Source of the DNA: Saxidomus purpurata
Lineage: Eukaryota; Mollusca; Bivalvia; Venerida; Veneridae
Assembly (NCBI GenBank): GCA_022818135.1
Contig: JAFMSR010000017.1
Coordinates: 5,554,291-5,618,290 of the forward strand
DNA: 64,000 bases
Reading direction: 5' to 3'
Shown: in pieces, positions 1 through 10,199 of the stretch
Layout of the letters: every line of letters starts with the position of its first letter
How positions within the stretch are numbered: the first letter of the stretch is position 1
Notes under the pieces: generated by a model
Database searches by the model: none
Told to the model about the DNA's origin: nothing
The model's input: only the letters and a program-made list of their open reading frames with translations
Translations under genes and position numbers: made by a program

Positions 1-2635
1 AGGCCTTCGTCATACACGAGTTGATTAGAGCAACAACCAATGAGGTACATGTAGCGGTTTTGACGTCAGCTGTATAGCCGGAATATCATTTGTGAGAATC
101 CAACATCGCATTATAATCACAGTGTACATAGGGCGATGAATCAAGTGTTGCACGATATTCCCTAGCTTGGATAATTTCACAGAAATAATTGCAATAACTC
201 ATAATATAATATGACAAGGTTATGTTCTGCATGTTTTAGAGGTTAAGCAGTTAACATGAACAATTCAATTCAGTTCAATTTAAGTTTATTGGCACATCAA
301 CAATAAATATTATCATGATGTTACCACTGTCTTCCTTTGCAAGAGTATTTCATTATTTTAAACAAATATTACCTTTGGCTAAATGATGTTCATGTGTGGC
401 TGTGCGATGAACAAAGCCAAGGTCTGAAGTTTAATGATGAAGGTCAATGTAGGGATCAAAGTCCTTAAATACACCATGACGGCAGTACCGTTCGTCCAAA
501 TCTTTGAAAGCCTAGGAGAGATATCGGAACAATATCACAAATTTATATTCTTAATTTGTAACTTTACTACTGAGGTACTTCTATTTCGTCCCAAATCCTA
601 TAAATAGTTTGACATAATGTGTACGTTTAAATGTTTTCATATAAAACCTTAGTCAATATGTCTTATAAGAGAATAATCCTTGATATATTGTTCGTAATAT
701 CCGAATTTGAAAGTTAAGTTTCAGCTAAGTCATTTTAAAGCGGTGGCAAAAGAAAGTGTATAACAACGTTTGATAAATGGATCTCGGTCACTATTTCCAT
801 GTGAATGGGAGAAAAGAATACCGAGACCCTATTTAAATTCCGAATTCGACGTTTTACATCAAACTGCCGCTCCGGTACTACTCGTCTGTATTTGACAGTC
901 TGATTATAAATAACATCAAAAAGAAGATATAGCCCAAATTAAATGTGTTTCAGTACTGTTTGTGTTTAGTATCAGATGGTCAGTATCATACGTCAGTCGG
1001 TGTTCGTAGGTGTGTTCACTATTAGTTTTCGTATCTGTTCTGGTAATGATTCCTTTGTATTTATTGTAATAACGACGTTATTTTGCAATTCAAGCTATTC
1101 TATTTCGATGTATAACTTTCGGTTGGAAACGGTACATGCACATGAAAAATGTTACAATAGCTTAGTTCAATGCCATTTTATTCAGTGTCAAACATTCACA
1201 TATACAAAAACGAGTTGAATTATTAAACATCAACTTAACATAGTGTTTATAAAAGATCTCAGATATTGGAGATAACTATAATAAAAATCCATTTCTAAAA
1301 GTGAAAGTTTTGGATCGAGTCATTTCAATTTGTGTTGTTATTGTTTCACTTACTAGTAAGAATCTGATATTTTGCGATTTGTGCTGTTTCTAATAAAATA
1401 TGTCCCATAAAGCAAAAGGGTATGTGTCTCTCCTTTGCATTAATTCTTTGATATTCTCCTCTGATGCATACCTCGAAATTAACGAAGGGAATTCATTAAA
1501 GTCCTAGGATCATATCTACAAGTAGCTCTCATTTTATTTTGTCTTCCTGACTAAATAGCCTTTATTTGTACCAAAAACATTCCTAACTTAGCTTTTTAAA
1601 TCGATAAGTACTTATTAAAAGCATAGCGCGGTATTTTATCAATGATATTGCAAAAATAAGAAAGGCTTTCTGACAACTCTTTCACTTGAAGAAACGACTT
1701 GAATACGAAAAAAAGGCATATGTCAAATTTGTTTTAGAGTGATTAGAAATTGTTCTATCATTAAACTATCAATAAACTTATTTTACTATTATCATAATAG
1801 TAAATTCAAAGTGATCCTGGGATTTTAAAAGATCAGACAGTGATAGAGAATGCAAAGAGAAAGTACATTCTCCACGAACTATAGCTATGCCTGTTCGGAC
1901 TGTATTTTTTTTATAACGTAGATGTTTCACACAATGGCAGTGGACGATTAAGAGGATGAATGCTACTTGAAAACTAACTCTTAATTGATTCATTGTTAAT
2001 AGTCTCCTTTACTTACATTTCGTATTCTGGATATATATACCGGTGACACAAAATATATATTGAAAACATTTAAATAATCTCTTTCAATATTCCTCAGGGA
2101 ATGAAAATTATCACTGTTTTTAACTCTTTAATTCTTTCATTCAAATTTTCGGCAATATTGCTTTTTTCAAGAAATTTGTCTGCACTTTTTAAACTTGTCA
2201 TGAATATGGTCAACATGTAAGTTTAAAAAGTGCAGACAAATTTCTTAAAAAAGGCAATATTGCCGATCATTTGAATTAAAGAGTTGTTTTAAATAGAAAA
2301 ACAATTTAAATAATCTTTATCTAAATACATTTCAAAGGAGTCCAATACCCGGTCAGTTTGAAATGTTTAGTGCATATCTCCGAAAGTCATTAAACAGGAA
2401 TAAAATCAAAGTATTTTGAAGGCATGTGCTCTTGAAATAGCATAGTTGATTTGTAATTTACAAAACATACACATCCTTTTAGTTTGTATCAGTTCATATT
2501 CGTAAGTCTATATATTTGCACTAAAACGTTGTCCCTGTGAACTTGATATTTACCTTTTCAGTATAAGGAAGGATTACCAAATGAACGGTAAGTGACCCTA
2601 TCACAGTCATTTGTTTTCAATAAACAATAGTCTTC
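1..2635. other. TLR unit flank, non-coding
   Basis: Downstream flank of the left receptor gene plus the boundary of the tandem TLR unit. Position 1 onward is repeated at about 5833-6830 in direct orientation and at about 28220 and 38039 in inverse orientation. Homologous flanks also follow the receptors at 34914 and 41424, to about 36330 and 42760. Contains one foldback (2122-2285). I see no coding exon. Confidence 0.6.
2122..2285. repeat. Foldback MITE, left arm only
   Basis: Inverted repeat with arms of roughly 60-80 bp beginning AACTCTTTAATTC, around a short loop near 2200-2212; the arms share GGCAATATTGC and a long match around GTGCAGACAAATTTCTT. It is flanked by a repeated TTTAAATAATCT word at about 2069 and 2306. 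The sites after the receptors at 34914 and 41424 lack it, so it is a recent insertion in the left copy. Confidence 0.7.
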
Positions 2636-4870
2636 TTATTTGACAAGTTCTAAAATTGAATTACATACATTTTCCCATGACGTCTTAAGCTGAAATGTAT
2701 CTCCTTGTTTTTCCCATAGAATCCGCGTATTTCTCTTAAAGAGTTCATGCAAGCTAGGAACCATTCTACTTTCATCTACGTTTTCCTTTACCATTAGAAT
2801 AATTGGCTTTTTCATATAAAGAGCATGGTCAAACTCCATTCTGCAGAACTCGCTGTTACAAAAGTTACGGGACAGAAGTAACAACACAACTGCAGACTGT
2901 TGAAGAGATAGAACCATTTCATCATTGATTGGTCTTCCTAGTTGGAAGTTCTTGTCCCCGATACATATCAGATCTCTGTCTGTTCCGGTTTTTTGTTGTA
3001 AATGTCGCTTCAGTGGTCTGTAGACATAGTTGTTCAAAAAATCGTAATCGTAACTACTGAAAGATAGAAAAACCACGAATTTTGTTTCGAGTTCATTCTG
3101 TCTTATTTGCCTAACCTTCTCATCCATGCTTCTCTTGTAAAGTCTTTGGTTTTTGTATCTCCGCCATTTAAACAGTACGATGACTATAAGTGCAATTGAC
3201 CACACAGGAACCAATGTTGAAAGAAGTATAATGTTTCTTGTTCGCGCTGGTTTGTCACATTCGATTTGTACCGAGTTTGCAGCGAACTGGTCTACAGGAA
3301 GTGTAACTCCTTCATGATTTTTGCATACCAAGTCATCCGCGATCAAAGTGTCCAAAAGCCAATTTACTGATGACAGAGTGTGGCATTCTGCACAAGAAAC
3401 TGGATTGTTGTTCAACTGCACAATTCTTGAGACATTTTGTTCCGTTTTGTTGGAAACAAAAAGAGATCTTAGGTTCAACTGTGTTTCGTCGTCAAAAATT
3501 GAAATCCTGTTATTCCTTAAGTTCAGAATTTTTAGCCTTCCTAAATTCTCGAGACCAAATATAACCTGAACGAGAAGGTTGTCCGACAAATCTATCCTTT
3601 CCAGATGATAACTTATGTTAAACATTCCCTCAGGAATTGTTGTCAGGCGATTAGAAGAAAGCCCTAATCTGCGGAGATTTGGTAATGAACGTACCAGCTG
3701 AACAAACAGTGTGTAATTATTTTCAAGCATTTTATACAGTCTGTTATTTGACAAATTGATTGCTGTCAGATTTTTGCAACACGGACAGAACTTTGGTTGA
3801 AGGAATTCAATAACATTAAAGGAAAAGTCTAAACTTTCTAGATTTGATTCCGTGCATGGGAATGTTATATCCAGATACTTTAGATTGTTATATTTCATTA
3901 TCAAGTTTTTCAGTAACCAGTATGAATATTTTGATTCTTCGAGATAGACTGTGAGATTATATATCTGTGCTTGGACTGCGTTCTGCTGATTATTGATGCC
4001 AGACACATCGACTGTTTTGACATTGGATACCGCTATTAGATATTCTACAGTCAGGTTGAGAGAGTGTCCTAAGATAAGTGGCACGTATCTCAACCTCGAC
4101 AGGAAGCTCATAGGCAGAACTGAAAAACTGACATTTAATAGTATAAGATTGTTACATTTTACAGATTTATCTCTATACTGAAAGAATCCTTCAGACCATT
4201 TTGTTCTTGATAAATTTAAATATTGCATGGTATCTACAATTCCTTTCATGTATCGGAGGTTGGTAATCTTCACTTCCATTCGATGAATATCAAGTACTTT
4301 TATAGGTTTTTTGGCCAAAGCATTAAAGAAAGCTTCGTTGAAGTCTACGCTTGCGGATACACTTATATACGTCATTGAAAGAACTTCAAGATTGGGTAAT
4401 GTGTTGTCGCCAGAAATCGCATTAGTTATGTCTGATATCTCAAGGTATTCACATCCTGTGAAAGTTAGAACTCTTAAATTATGTAATCCAGCAAGTGAGT
4501 TTTTAAACAGTCCGTCGAAAGACGACGATATAATTCTAAGCTCTACTAAAGACGTAAGCTTCACCAAAGCAAACTGTCCAATTGCCTCTACAGATTTACC
4601 TCTCCGCAAGCTGCCAGAGTCAAATATTTCCATGTATTTGATATTGTCCCAGTTAATTCCATTCAAATATTCATAAGTAAGTAGTCTGATGTTTTGCACT
4701 TCATGTAACACAACATGGGTAACATTATCAGGTATATCTGTAGGAATTATAGCACAGTGTACGGTGTGCTTGTTTTGATTGCAGCCTACATCTTGAAAAG
4801 TCATAATTTCAGAATTGCAAAGAACATGGTTTGTTATAATTACAAATATGAGAGAAGTGAAAACATCCAT
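2636..4870 (-). CDS. Toll-like receptor, intact, single exon
   Basis: Type I membrane receptor of the Toll family, 744 residues with no intron in the frame. An ATG start is followed by a signal peptide of about 20 residues, an LRRNT-like cysteine segment (about 28-40), leucine-rich repeats to about 480, an LRRCT with the expected cysteines (about 490-540), one membrane span (about 546-568) and a TIR domain (about 598-744). TIR box 1 is FVVFLSFSSYDYDF and box 3 is near ILWEKQG. The BB-loop region reads GDKNFQLGRP, without the proline of the usual xxPG turn. In the family the ectodomain senses ligand and the TIR recruits MyD88-type adaptors; ligand and adaptor here are unknown. Its inverted-arm partner at 33003-34914 is broken; the tandem relative at 39196-41424 is intact. 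Confidence 0.93.
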   Translation of the reverse strand: MDVFTSLIFVIITNHVLCNSEIMTFQDVGCNQNKHTVHCAIIPTDIPDNVTHVVLHEVQNIRLLTYEYLNGINWDNIKYMEIFDSGSLRRGKSVEAIGQFALVKLTSLVELRIISSSFDGLFKNSLAGLHNLRVLTFTGCEYLEISDITNAISGDNTLPNLEVLSMTYISVSASVDFNEAFFNALAKKPIKVLDIHRMEVKITNLRYMKGIVDTMQYLNLSRTKWSEGFFQYRDKSVKCNNLILLNVSFSVLPMSFLSRLRYVPLILGHSLNLTVEYLIAVSNVKTVDVSGINNQQNAVQAQIYNLTVYLEESKYSYWLLKNLIMKYNNLKYLDITFPCTESNLESLDFSFNVIEFLQPKFCPCCKNLTAINLSNNRLYKMLENNYTLFVQLVRSLPNLRRLGLSSNRLTTIPEGMFNISYHLERIDLSDNLLVQVIFGLENLGRLKILNLRNNRISIFDDETQLNLRSLFVSNKTEQNVSRIVQLNNNPVSCAECHTLSSVNWLLDTLIADDLVCKNHEGVTLPVDQFAANSVQIECDKPARTRNIILLSTLVPVWSIALIVIVLFKWRRYKNQRLYKRSMDEKVRQIRQNELETKFVVFLSFSSYDYDFLNNYVYRPLKRHLQQKTGTDRDLICIGDKNFQLGRPINDEMVLSLQQSAVVLLLLSRNFCNSEFCRMEFDHALYMKKPIILMVKENVDESRMVPSLHELFKRNTRILWEKQGDTFQLKTSWENVCNSILELVK

Positions 4871-6056
4871 AAGACGTTTTAGATATTTTAAATTATTGAT
4901 ATTTGTTTTTCACTGTAAAATGTTGATTGAAATATGAGTTCGCTGAAGTGCCTTATGAAACATTTTTCTGTCGTCTTTGCAAAGTAGTGTTACAAGTGTG
5001 AAAAGTGCTACACTTGTCTTTTCCCATTTCAAGTACCAATGTGAATTTTTCCTTATTATAAAACAAAAAGTTGACACAAATGACTAATCCTTGTAATATG
5101 TTTTGAATACAGTACAGGCTGTATAAGTCGCCATTTGGATAATCTTTTATCTCACTAATCTACCTCTTAAACAGACTTGTCCATCTTTTGATTTGAATGG
5201 AAATACCAATTGTTAATAGAGTGCCAACTGAACATTCATGGATATTCTCAAAAGAAGTACCACTTGTTTTCTATGGTGTAACAATTGGGGAAATATTTGC
5301 CTTAAGCACAGTCTTGTTAACAAGCACTTTTAAGTGGACAAATCTCAGTTTAGTAAAAGCTTCTTTTAATAACACTTTTTGTATCCCTTGGCTGACTGTT
5401 TTGGTAAGGTTTGACAGTATTTTCTATCCACTCCACACCTGTCAGTGTTTGACTATGAGTCATGGAATGAACATCTTTAAGTTTGTACCACTTAAAGGCG
5501 AAAAGTGTTTTAGTAGTATTGGGATATAACAATATAAGTGGGGCTTAAAATGCGTTAATGCATTTTATATAGGAATACTACATAGCCAAACCTTTCGTTC
5601 AAAAAATACTGATTTGTTATCAAGCTGGAGTGTTGTCATTAAAGATGGATTAACTAGTAATACCTCCGTTTTACTGCTTAAGTAATGAACAGAATTATTC
5701 AAGGCCAATGCTATAACTACCAAAAACATATGCCCAAATATTTAATCTTCACGGTGATGGAATATGTCAAGTATCATTGCAGTCCTTTTCAAACCTAGGT
5801 TCAATTTTTGCAACAGAACAACCAACCAGAAGAAGCCTTCGTCATACTTGAGTTGTTTAGAACAACATCCAATGAGGTACATGTAGCGGTTGTGACGTCA
5901 GCTGTATAGCCAAAATATCATTTGTGAGAATCCAACATCGCATTATAATCACAGTGTACAGAGGACGATGAATTAAGTGTTGCACGCTATTTTCTAGCTT
6001 GGATAATGTCATAGAAATAATTGCAATAACTCATAATATATTATGACAAGGTTATG
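4871..6056. other. TLR upstream region, non-coding
   Basis: 5-prime flank of the left receptor, conserved with 28020-28880 and 31680-31900 in the right arm and more distantly with 38040-39195. It holds the putative promoter but I see no convincing TATA box or initiator. The unit-boundary sequence GAAGCCTTCGTCATAC begins at about 5833. Confidence 0.55.
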
Positions 6057-6060
6057 TTAA

Positions 6061-6397
6061 AGGTCCACTACTAAGCGAAAATTAAATGACAGTAATTTCA
6101 ATGGCAAGTACATTCCCTTATGCAAGACACTAAATAATGAAGATTTGCAGGTTAAAATTTCCAGAAAGTGTTTGGAACACGAAGAAAAGTATGTGTATTA
6201 TGTTGAAATCTCAGTGATTCGACAAAATGACTACCAAGGTCTTCTTAATTTGTTCATAATGCATAGAAAAATAATTGTACATGTACTATGGTTTATTTAG
6301 AATTTCTACATACCAACTTTCATTTTTTATTAAAAATAACTTATTTCTGTGTTTTTTAAAGAAAATTTGAATTTTCGCTTTCGTTAGTACTGGACCT
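6061..6397. mobile_element. piggyBac-type MITE (TTAA target), left arm
   Basis: Non-autonomous element of 337 bp with imperfect terminal inverted repeats (AGGTCCACTACTAAGCGAAA at one end, its degenerate complement ending AGTACTGGACCT at the other), flanked by TTAA at 6057-6060 and 6398-6401. TTAA target duplication is the hallmark of the piggyBac superfamily. The related unit near position 225 lacks it. The same insertion is in both arms, so it predates their separation. Confidence 0.72.
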
Positions 6398-6832
6398 TTA
6401 AGCATGCTTTAGAGGTTAGGCTATTAGCTTACCTCGTGTCTAGCATGAACAATTCAATTAAGCTTAATTTAAGTTTATTGGCATATCAGCAAGACATATT
6501 ATAAAGTTAGCACTGTCATCCTTTACAAGAATATTTCATTATTTTACACAAATATTTCCTGTGGCTAAGGAATGTTCATGTTTGGCTGTGCAATAAACAA
6601 GGCCTAGGTCCGCAGTTTAATGAATGCAATAAACAAAGCCTAGGTCTGCAGTTTTATGATGAAGGTCTGTACTGTTTAGAATCAGATGGTCAGTATCTCA
6701 CGTCAGTCGGTGTTCCTTCGTATTTATAGTAATAACTACGCTATTTTGCAATTCAAGCTGTTCTATTTCGATGTATAACTTTCGGTTGGAAACGGTACAT
6801 GTAGAAGAAAAATGTTACTATAGCTTAGTTCC

Positions 6833-7000
6833 AAAAAAACAAAAATAATATCAAACAGGGAATGCCACGTACCAAAAACGCAGCCTCCCCAAAACGAGCC
6901 CCACAGCACCCAGAAGTGCACACCACCAACACACACACACACACACACGCACACACACACGACACACACACACACACACAACACACACACACACACACAC
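6833..7000 (-). mobile_element. Penelope-like element, 3-prime fragment
   Basis: The terminus shared by all copies of this family in the window (in element sense ending GGCATTCCCTGTTTGATATT then a T-rich tail) followed inward by a CA/GT microsatellite, where the copy stops. No reverse transcriptase remains. Compared with the right arm, it replaces about 744 bp (26490-27233), so insertion was accompanied by, or followed by, a deletion. Confidence 0.8.
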
Positions 7001-7718
7001 TCTATTTCGCTATACATAACATGAATAATTTATTGACAATGTCCTAAAAACATACATATGACACAGGATAACCCATTAAATTGTTACAACTTATTTTCAA
7101 TCTGGTACTTATGAATTAAATATCAAGGTCTACAAATTTTGCCTGTGTTTAAAATGACTAACTGAAAACAAATTTTAATTGCATAAGATGTTGTAAAATC
7201 TAAGTAATAAAAAATTGTAAGATAATTACTTGAGATTAATGAAAATATATTTGGCTGGTTTCGCAAGCTGTACAATGTAACTTTCTTTTCAAAATCATAT
7301 TTGTTTCTCATATTTGTATTTCTAGTAGATTGGTGTTCCAGTCCGAGATTAAAATAAAGCATATATTTTCATTTCTATTCCTTAACAAAAGTAAGTCAGT
7401 CTAAATTATTTCATACACATTCTAAAATTGTGTTTAAGCACACTAATGAATGCAGAATGGCCATTTTGAAGAACAATCTAAGTAATTAACCTATTCTGGC
7501 AGGAATGTATAACGGTATATTTATGTAGTCTGTAAAATAATTAGTAGATAAAGATGTTTCCTGTTATAAAATGCAATATAAAACCCAAAAGCACACCAAA
7601 TTTTACAAAAGGGAAAGCATCTACAAATTTTACTGAGCACTGTAAAGTATATTTAATGTATTTTCAACCATGTACCGTTCTTCGCTGCAATTAGTATTTC
7701 ATTGTTACAAACACACGG
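7001..7718. other. 3-prime flank of left CARD gene
   Basis: AT-rich non-coding sequence, closely conserved with 25771-26489 in the other arm. It probably holds the 3-prime UTR of the CARD gene. I see no further gene or element. Confidence 0.55.
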
Positions 7719-10199
7719 CTATTCACTTTCAGAATGATGATCAGAATCTGATGAATCCTGGAATAAAATTCTCTGCGTTTCTTCCTCAGAAAGTTCATTT
7801 GCAACGAAATATGCGGACAACTTTGGTTTCAGGAATGAAACTCTGTTATATGCATGTTCTGTGAACTCCAACAATCTCATTTCAGTTGCCAGATCATAAG
7901 CTATTTGCGCATGCTCTAGGGCTTGTACGTAATTACCTCGCCTGAATTGGTAGTCACAATTGGCCATGCGAAACTGCATGTCAAGGATTTTTGAAATCAT
8001 TATATCCGAATCTTTTAAATGCTGCAAATGTTGCCCAGCTGTTTGTATGTCGTCCGTTAACGGAGTCAGAGAGTTCATTGTGAGACCATTGTCTCCACAT
8101 CGTAACAACAATATGACCAGTCTACAAAGAGCGTACCCAAAACCGAACGGCCCATCTTTCCCGCCATCGCATTTAAACTGCATCATTGATCTCTGGAAGC
8201 TTCTCCTGGCATGTTCAAATAAGCGCTCATATACTGTTAAAGCGTTTGGATTATTGAGATTCAGACATGATAGCTGAGCAGTTTTGTTCCTAGCATCACT
8301 GACATAAAGCCAACCAGCTGCTCTACCTGTGCAACCAACAGGGTCAGTCTCAAATATCATCATTGCCTCGTCTAGTGTCGTTTGGATTTTTTTTAGTTTC
8401 TTCTGGGTGATATACATACGGGTCTTTGCATTGAAAATTTCTAAGGTGAAATAACGCGGGTTATTTGTCTTAGAAACAAGAGTCAGTGTAGAATCGATGT
8501 TACTCTTTGCGGCGTCAAAGTCCGTGTGAAACAAATCCTTGCTCGTTTTAAGATATCCAATAATACAAATCAGGTCATATTTACTGGAAAAACGATTCTG
8601 TAACTTTAAACACGTTTCTTCGAATTTATCGAAATCACCCTGATTGATAAGTGTACTTAGATAGTTAAAAGCCACAGTCAGACGTCTACTCGGTCGTTCG
8701 CTATGAAAAGCAGTTATCTGTTTCTGTATTTGTGCTCGTTTTGAAGAAAATCGATCGCGTGTTTGGTCAGGGTTCACTTCAGCTGTACTGTCTGTTAAAT
8801 TCTGAACGCTGTTCATTGTCGTTTTATTCGTCTGACTTCGTTTGATGTTGTGCAAATTTCCGTTTTCTGCCTTGACATCACTGATTTCCTTTTCGGTTCT
8901 TTTAACAGTCCTAGTGTCGACCAATGACTTCATCGCCTCTTTTCCGATAAAGTCATTTCTGTCGGAGATGCCGGTACGATGTTTCAATGACATATCGACA
9001 TACTCATCACTTGAACAGTTAATTGTATCGTTTGAACATTTTGCATCGATAATGACGTCAAAGTGAGACAATACAGTGACATTTTCGGTATTGATTTTCA
9101 CAGGACATTTTACTGAATCTTTTAGGTCGGTCCCGCTGTTTTGATCAGGGTCATGAAAACTTGTCAATGTACTCACTGATCTTTCTTGTTGCTCTCTTGT
9201 AGAAGAGCTTGTAGAATTGTTTGTTTTTCTTATTGCATGTATTTTGTGCGTACCATCTGAGCCTTCAATGTACCCATCAGAATACTGCATCGTAGGTTCG
9301 ACCAGTCTTGGTTTCAGTAGAACCTCATGGTCGCTAGTGAAAGTTTGCTCTATGGTCCCTTCTTGTGTTTTACTAGTGTCACAGGCTTTCCTTAGAAGTT
9401 GTATATCGTCAAAATCGTTAGTAATATGTTCAATTATATAGGCATATTTCTTCAAGAGTGCAAGTTTTAAACTTTCAACAACCGCGTTCCCATGAATACG
9501 TGTAGCTAGCAAAATTTCAAACAAAGTTTCACACCGGTCTCTCCGAGTGAGACGTGCTTCTATTCTATCAATGTCGTCTGCAGTAATTACGTGGTCTTGA
9601 AACAGCTGATCTACCACATCCCTCGGTTCAATATTGTCTAAGAGCAGACAACAATGATATGTAACAATTCTGTTAAGAAGGACATTTAAATATTTTCCCT
9701 GACTTTGCAACTTTTTTAGGAACATAAGACAGTGGTTACATTTCTTGGTAGGAACGATATATCTTTGATCTAAACTTTCCTGATCGTTCTTCTCAGGATT
9801 TAACTGGTATGCTAGAATATCATACTTTCCAGAATACAGCGCTCTCTGGAACGACCCGTACGCTGAGGGCCCGCGGGTAGGCAATAAGGATAGCAGTTTG
9901 TGACAACGTTCTTTCCTCGTATTTGCAGACGACACCAGTTCAAGGTCATTTTCAGTGAGAACTCCATCTTCGTAAAGTGTATCAAGAACTTTTCCTTTCG
10001 GTTCGAGGTCACTCACTATACTCACACGGTTTTTTCTTAAAAGTTTTCTTTGCAGTTCGTTCATTTCCTCGTATAATCTTTGACTATTACATTCTGCAAA
10101 CTTTAAGAACAAAATATTTGTGAGTAAGACCGAATGAAAGAAGAAATACTTCTTTGCATCTGCGTTTAGATTATGTGACTTTTGGACCGCTATGCTCAA
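7719..10199 (-). CDS. Tandem-CARD protein with helical-repeat C terminus (left)
   Basis: Open frame of 826 codons beginning at a TTG; the first ATG is codon 46 (10062-10064), just before the first CARD, giving 781 residues if used. Two death-fold CARD-like domains lie at about 47-133 and 170-262 (each with an LxxxGVLT/DHVIT-AxDxxxI pattern and a xxRRxRCxxLxxLL helix), then a polar linker rich in Ser/Thr/Asn (about 270-520), then a helical TPR-like region (about 530-810) and an acidic Ser/Asp tail. CARDs form homotypic signalling assemblies in innate immunity and cell death; TPR-like repeats bind partners or ligands. No NACHT, caspase or TIR domain is visible. An AG acceptor-like site just upstream of codon 37 makes a spliced first exon possible. 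Function inferred from domains only. Confidence 0.85.
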   Translation of the reverse strand: MSIAVQKSHNLNADAKKYFFFHSVLLTNILFLKFAECNSQRLYEEMNELQRKLLRKNRVSIVSDLEPKGKVLDTLYEDGVLTENDLELVSSANTRKERCHKLLSLLPTRGPSAYGSFQRALYSGKYDILAYQLNPEKNDQESLDQRYIVPTKKCNHCLMFLKKLQSQGKYLNVLLNRIVTYHCCLLLDNIEPRDVVDQLFQDHVITADDIDRIEARLTRRDRCETLFEILLATRIHGNAVVESLKLALLKKYAYIIEHITNDFDDIQLLRKACDTSKTQEGTIEQTFTSDHEVLLKPRLVEPTMQYSDGYIEGSDGTHKIHAIRKTNNSTSSSTREQQERSVSTLTSFHDPDQNSGTDLKDSVKCPVKINTENVTVLSHFDVIIDAKCSNDTINCSSDEYVDMSLKHRTGISDRNDFIGKEAMKSLVDTRTVKRTEKEISDVKAENGNLHNIKRSQTNKTTMNSVQNLTDSTAEVNPDQTRDRFSSKRAQIQKQITAFHSERPSRRLTVAFNYLSTLINQGDFDKFEETCLKLQNRFSSKYDLICIIGYLKTSKDLFHTDFDAAKSNIDSTLTLVSKTNNPRYFTLEIFNAKTRMYITQKKLKKIQTTLDEAMMIFETDPVGCTGRAAGWLYVSDARNKTAQLSCLNLNNPNALTVYERLFEHARRSFQRSMMQFKCDGGKDGPFGFGYALCRLVILLLRCGDNGLTMNSLTPLTDDIQTAGQHLQHLKDSDIMISKILDMQFRMANCDYQFRRGNYVQALEHAQIAYDLATEMRLLEFTEHAYNRVSFLKPKLSAYFVANELSEEETQRILFQDSSDSDHHSESE

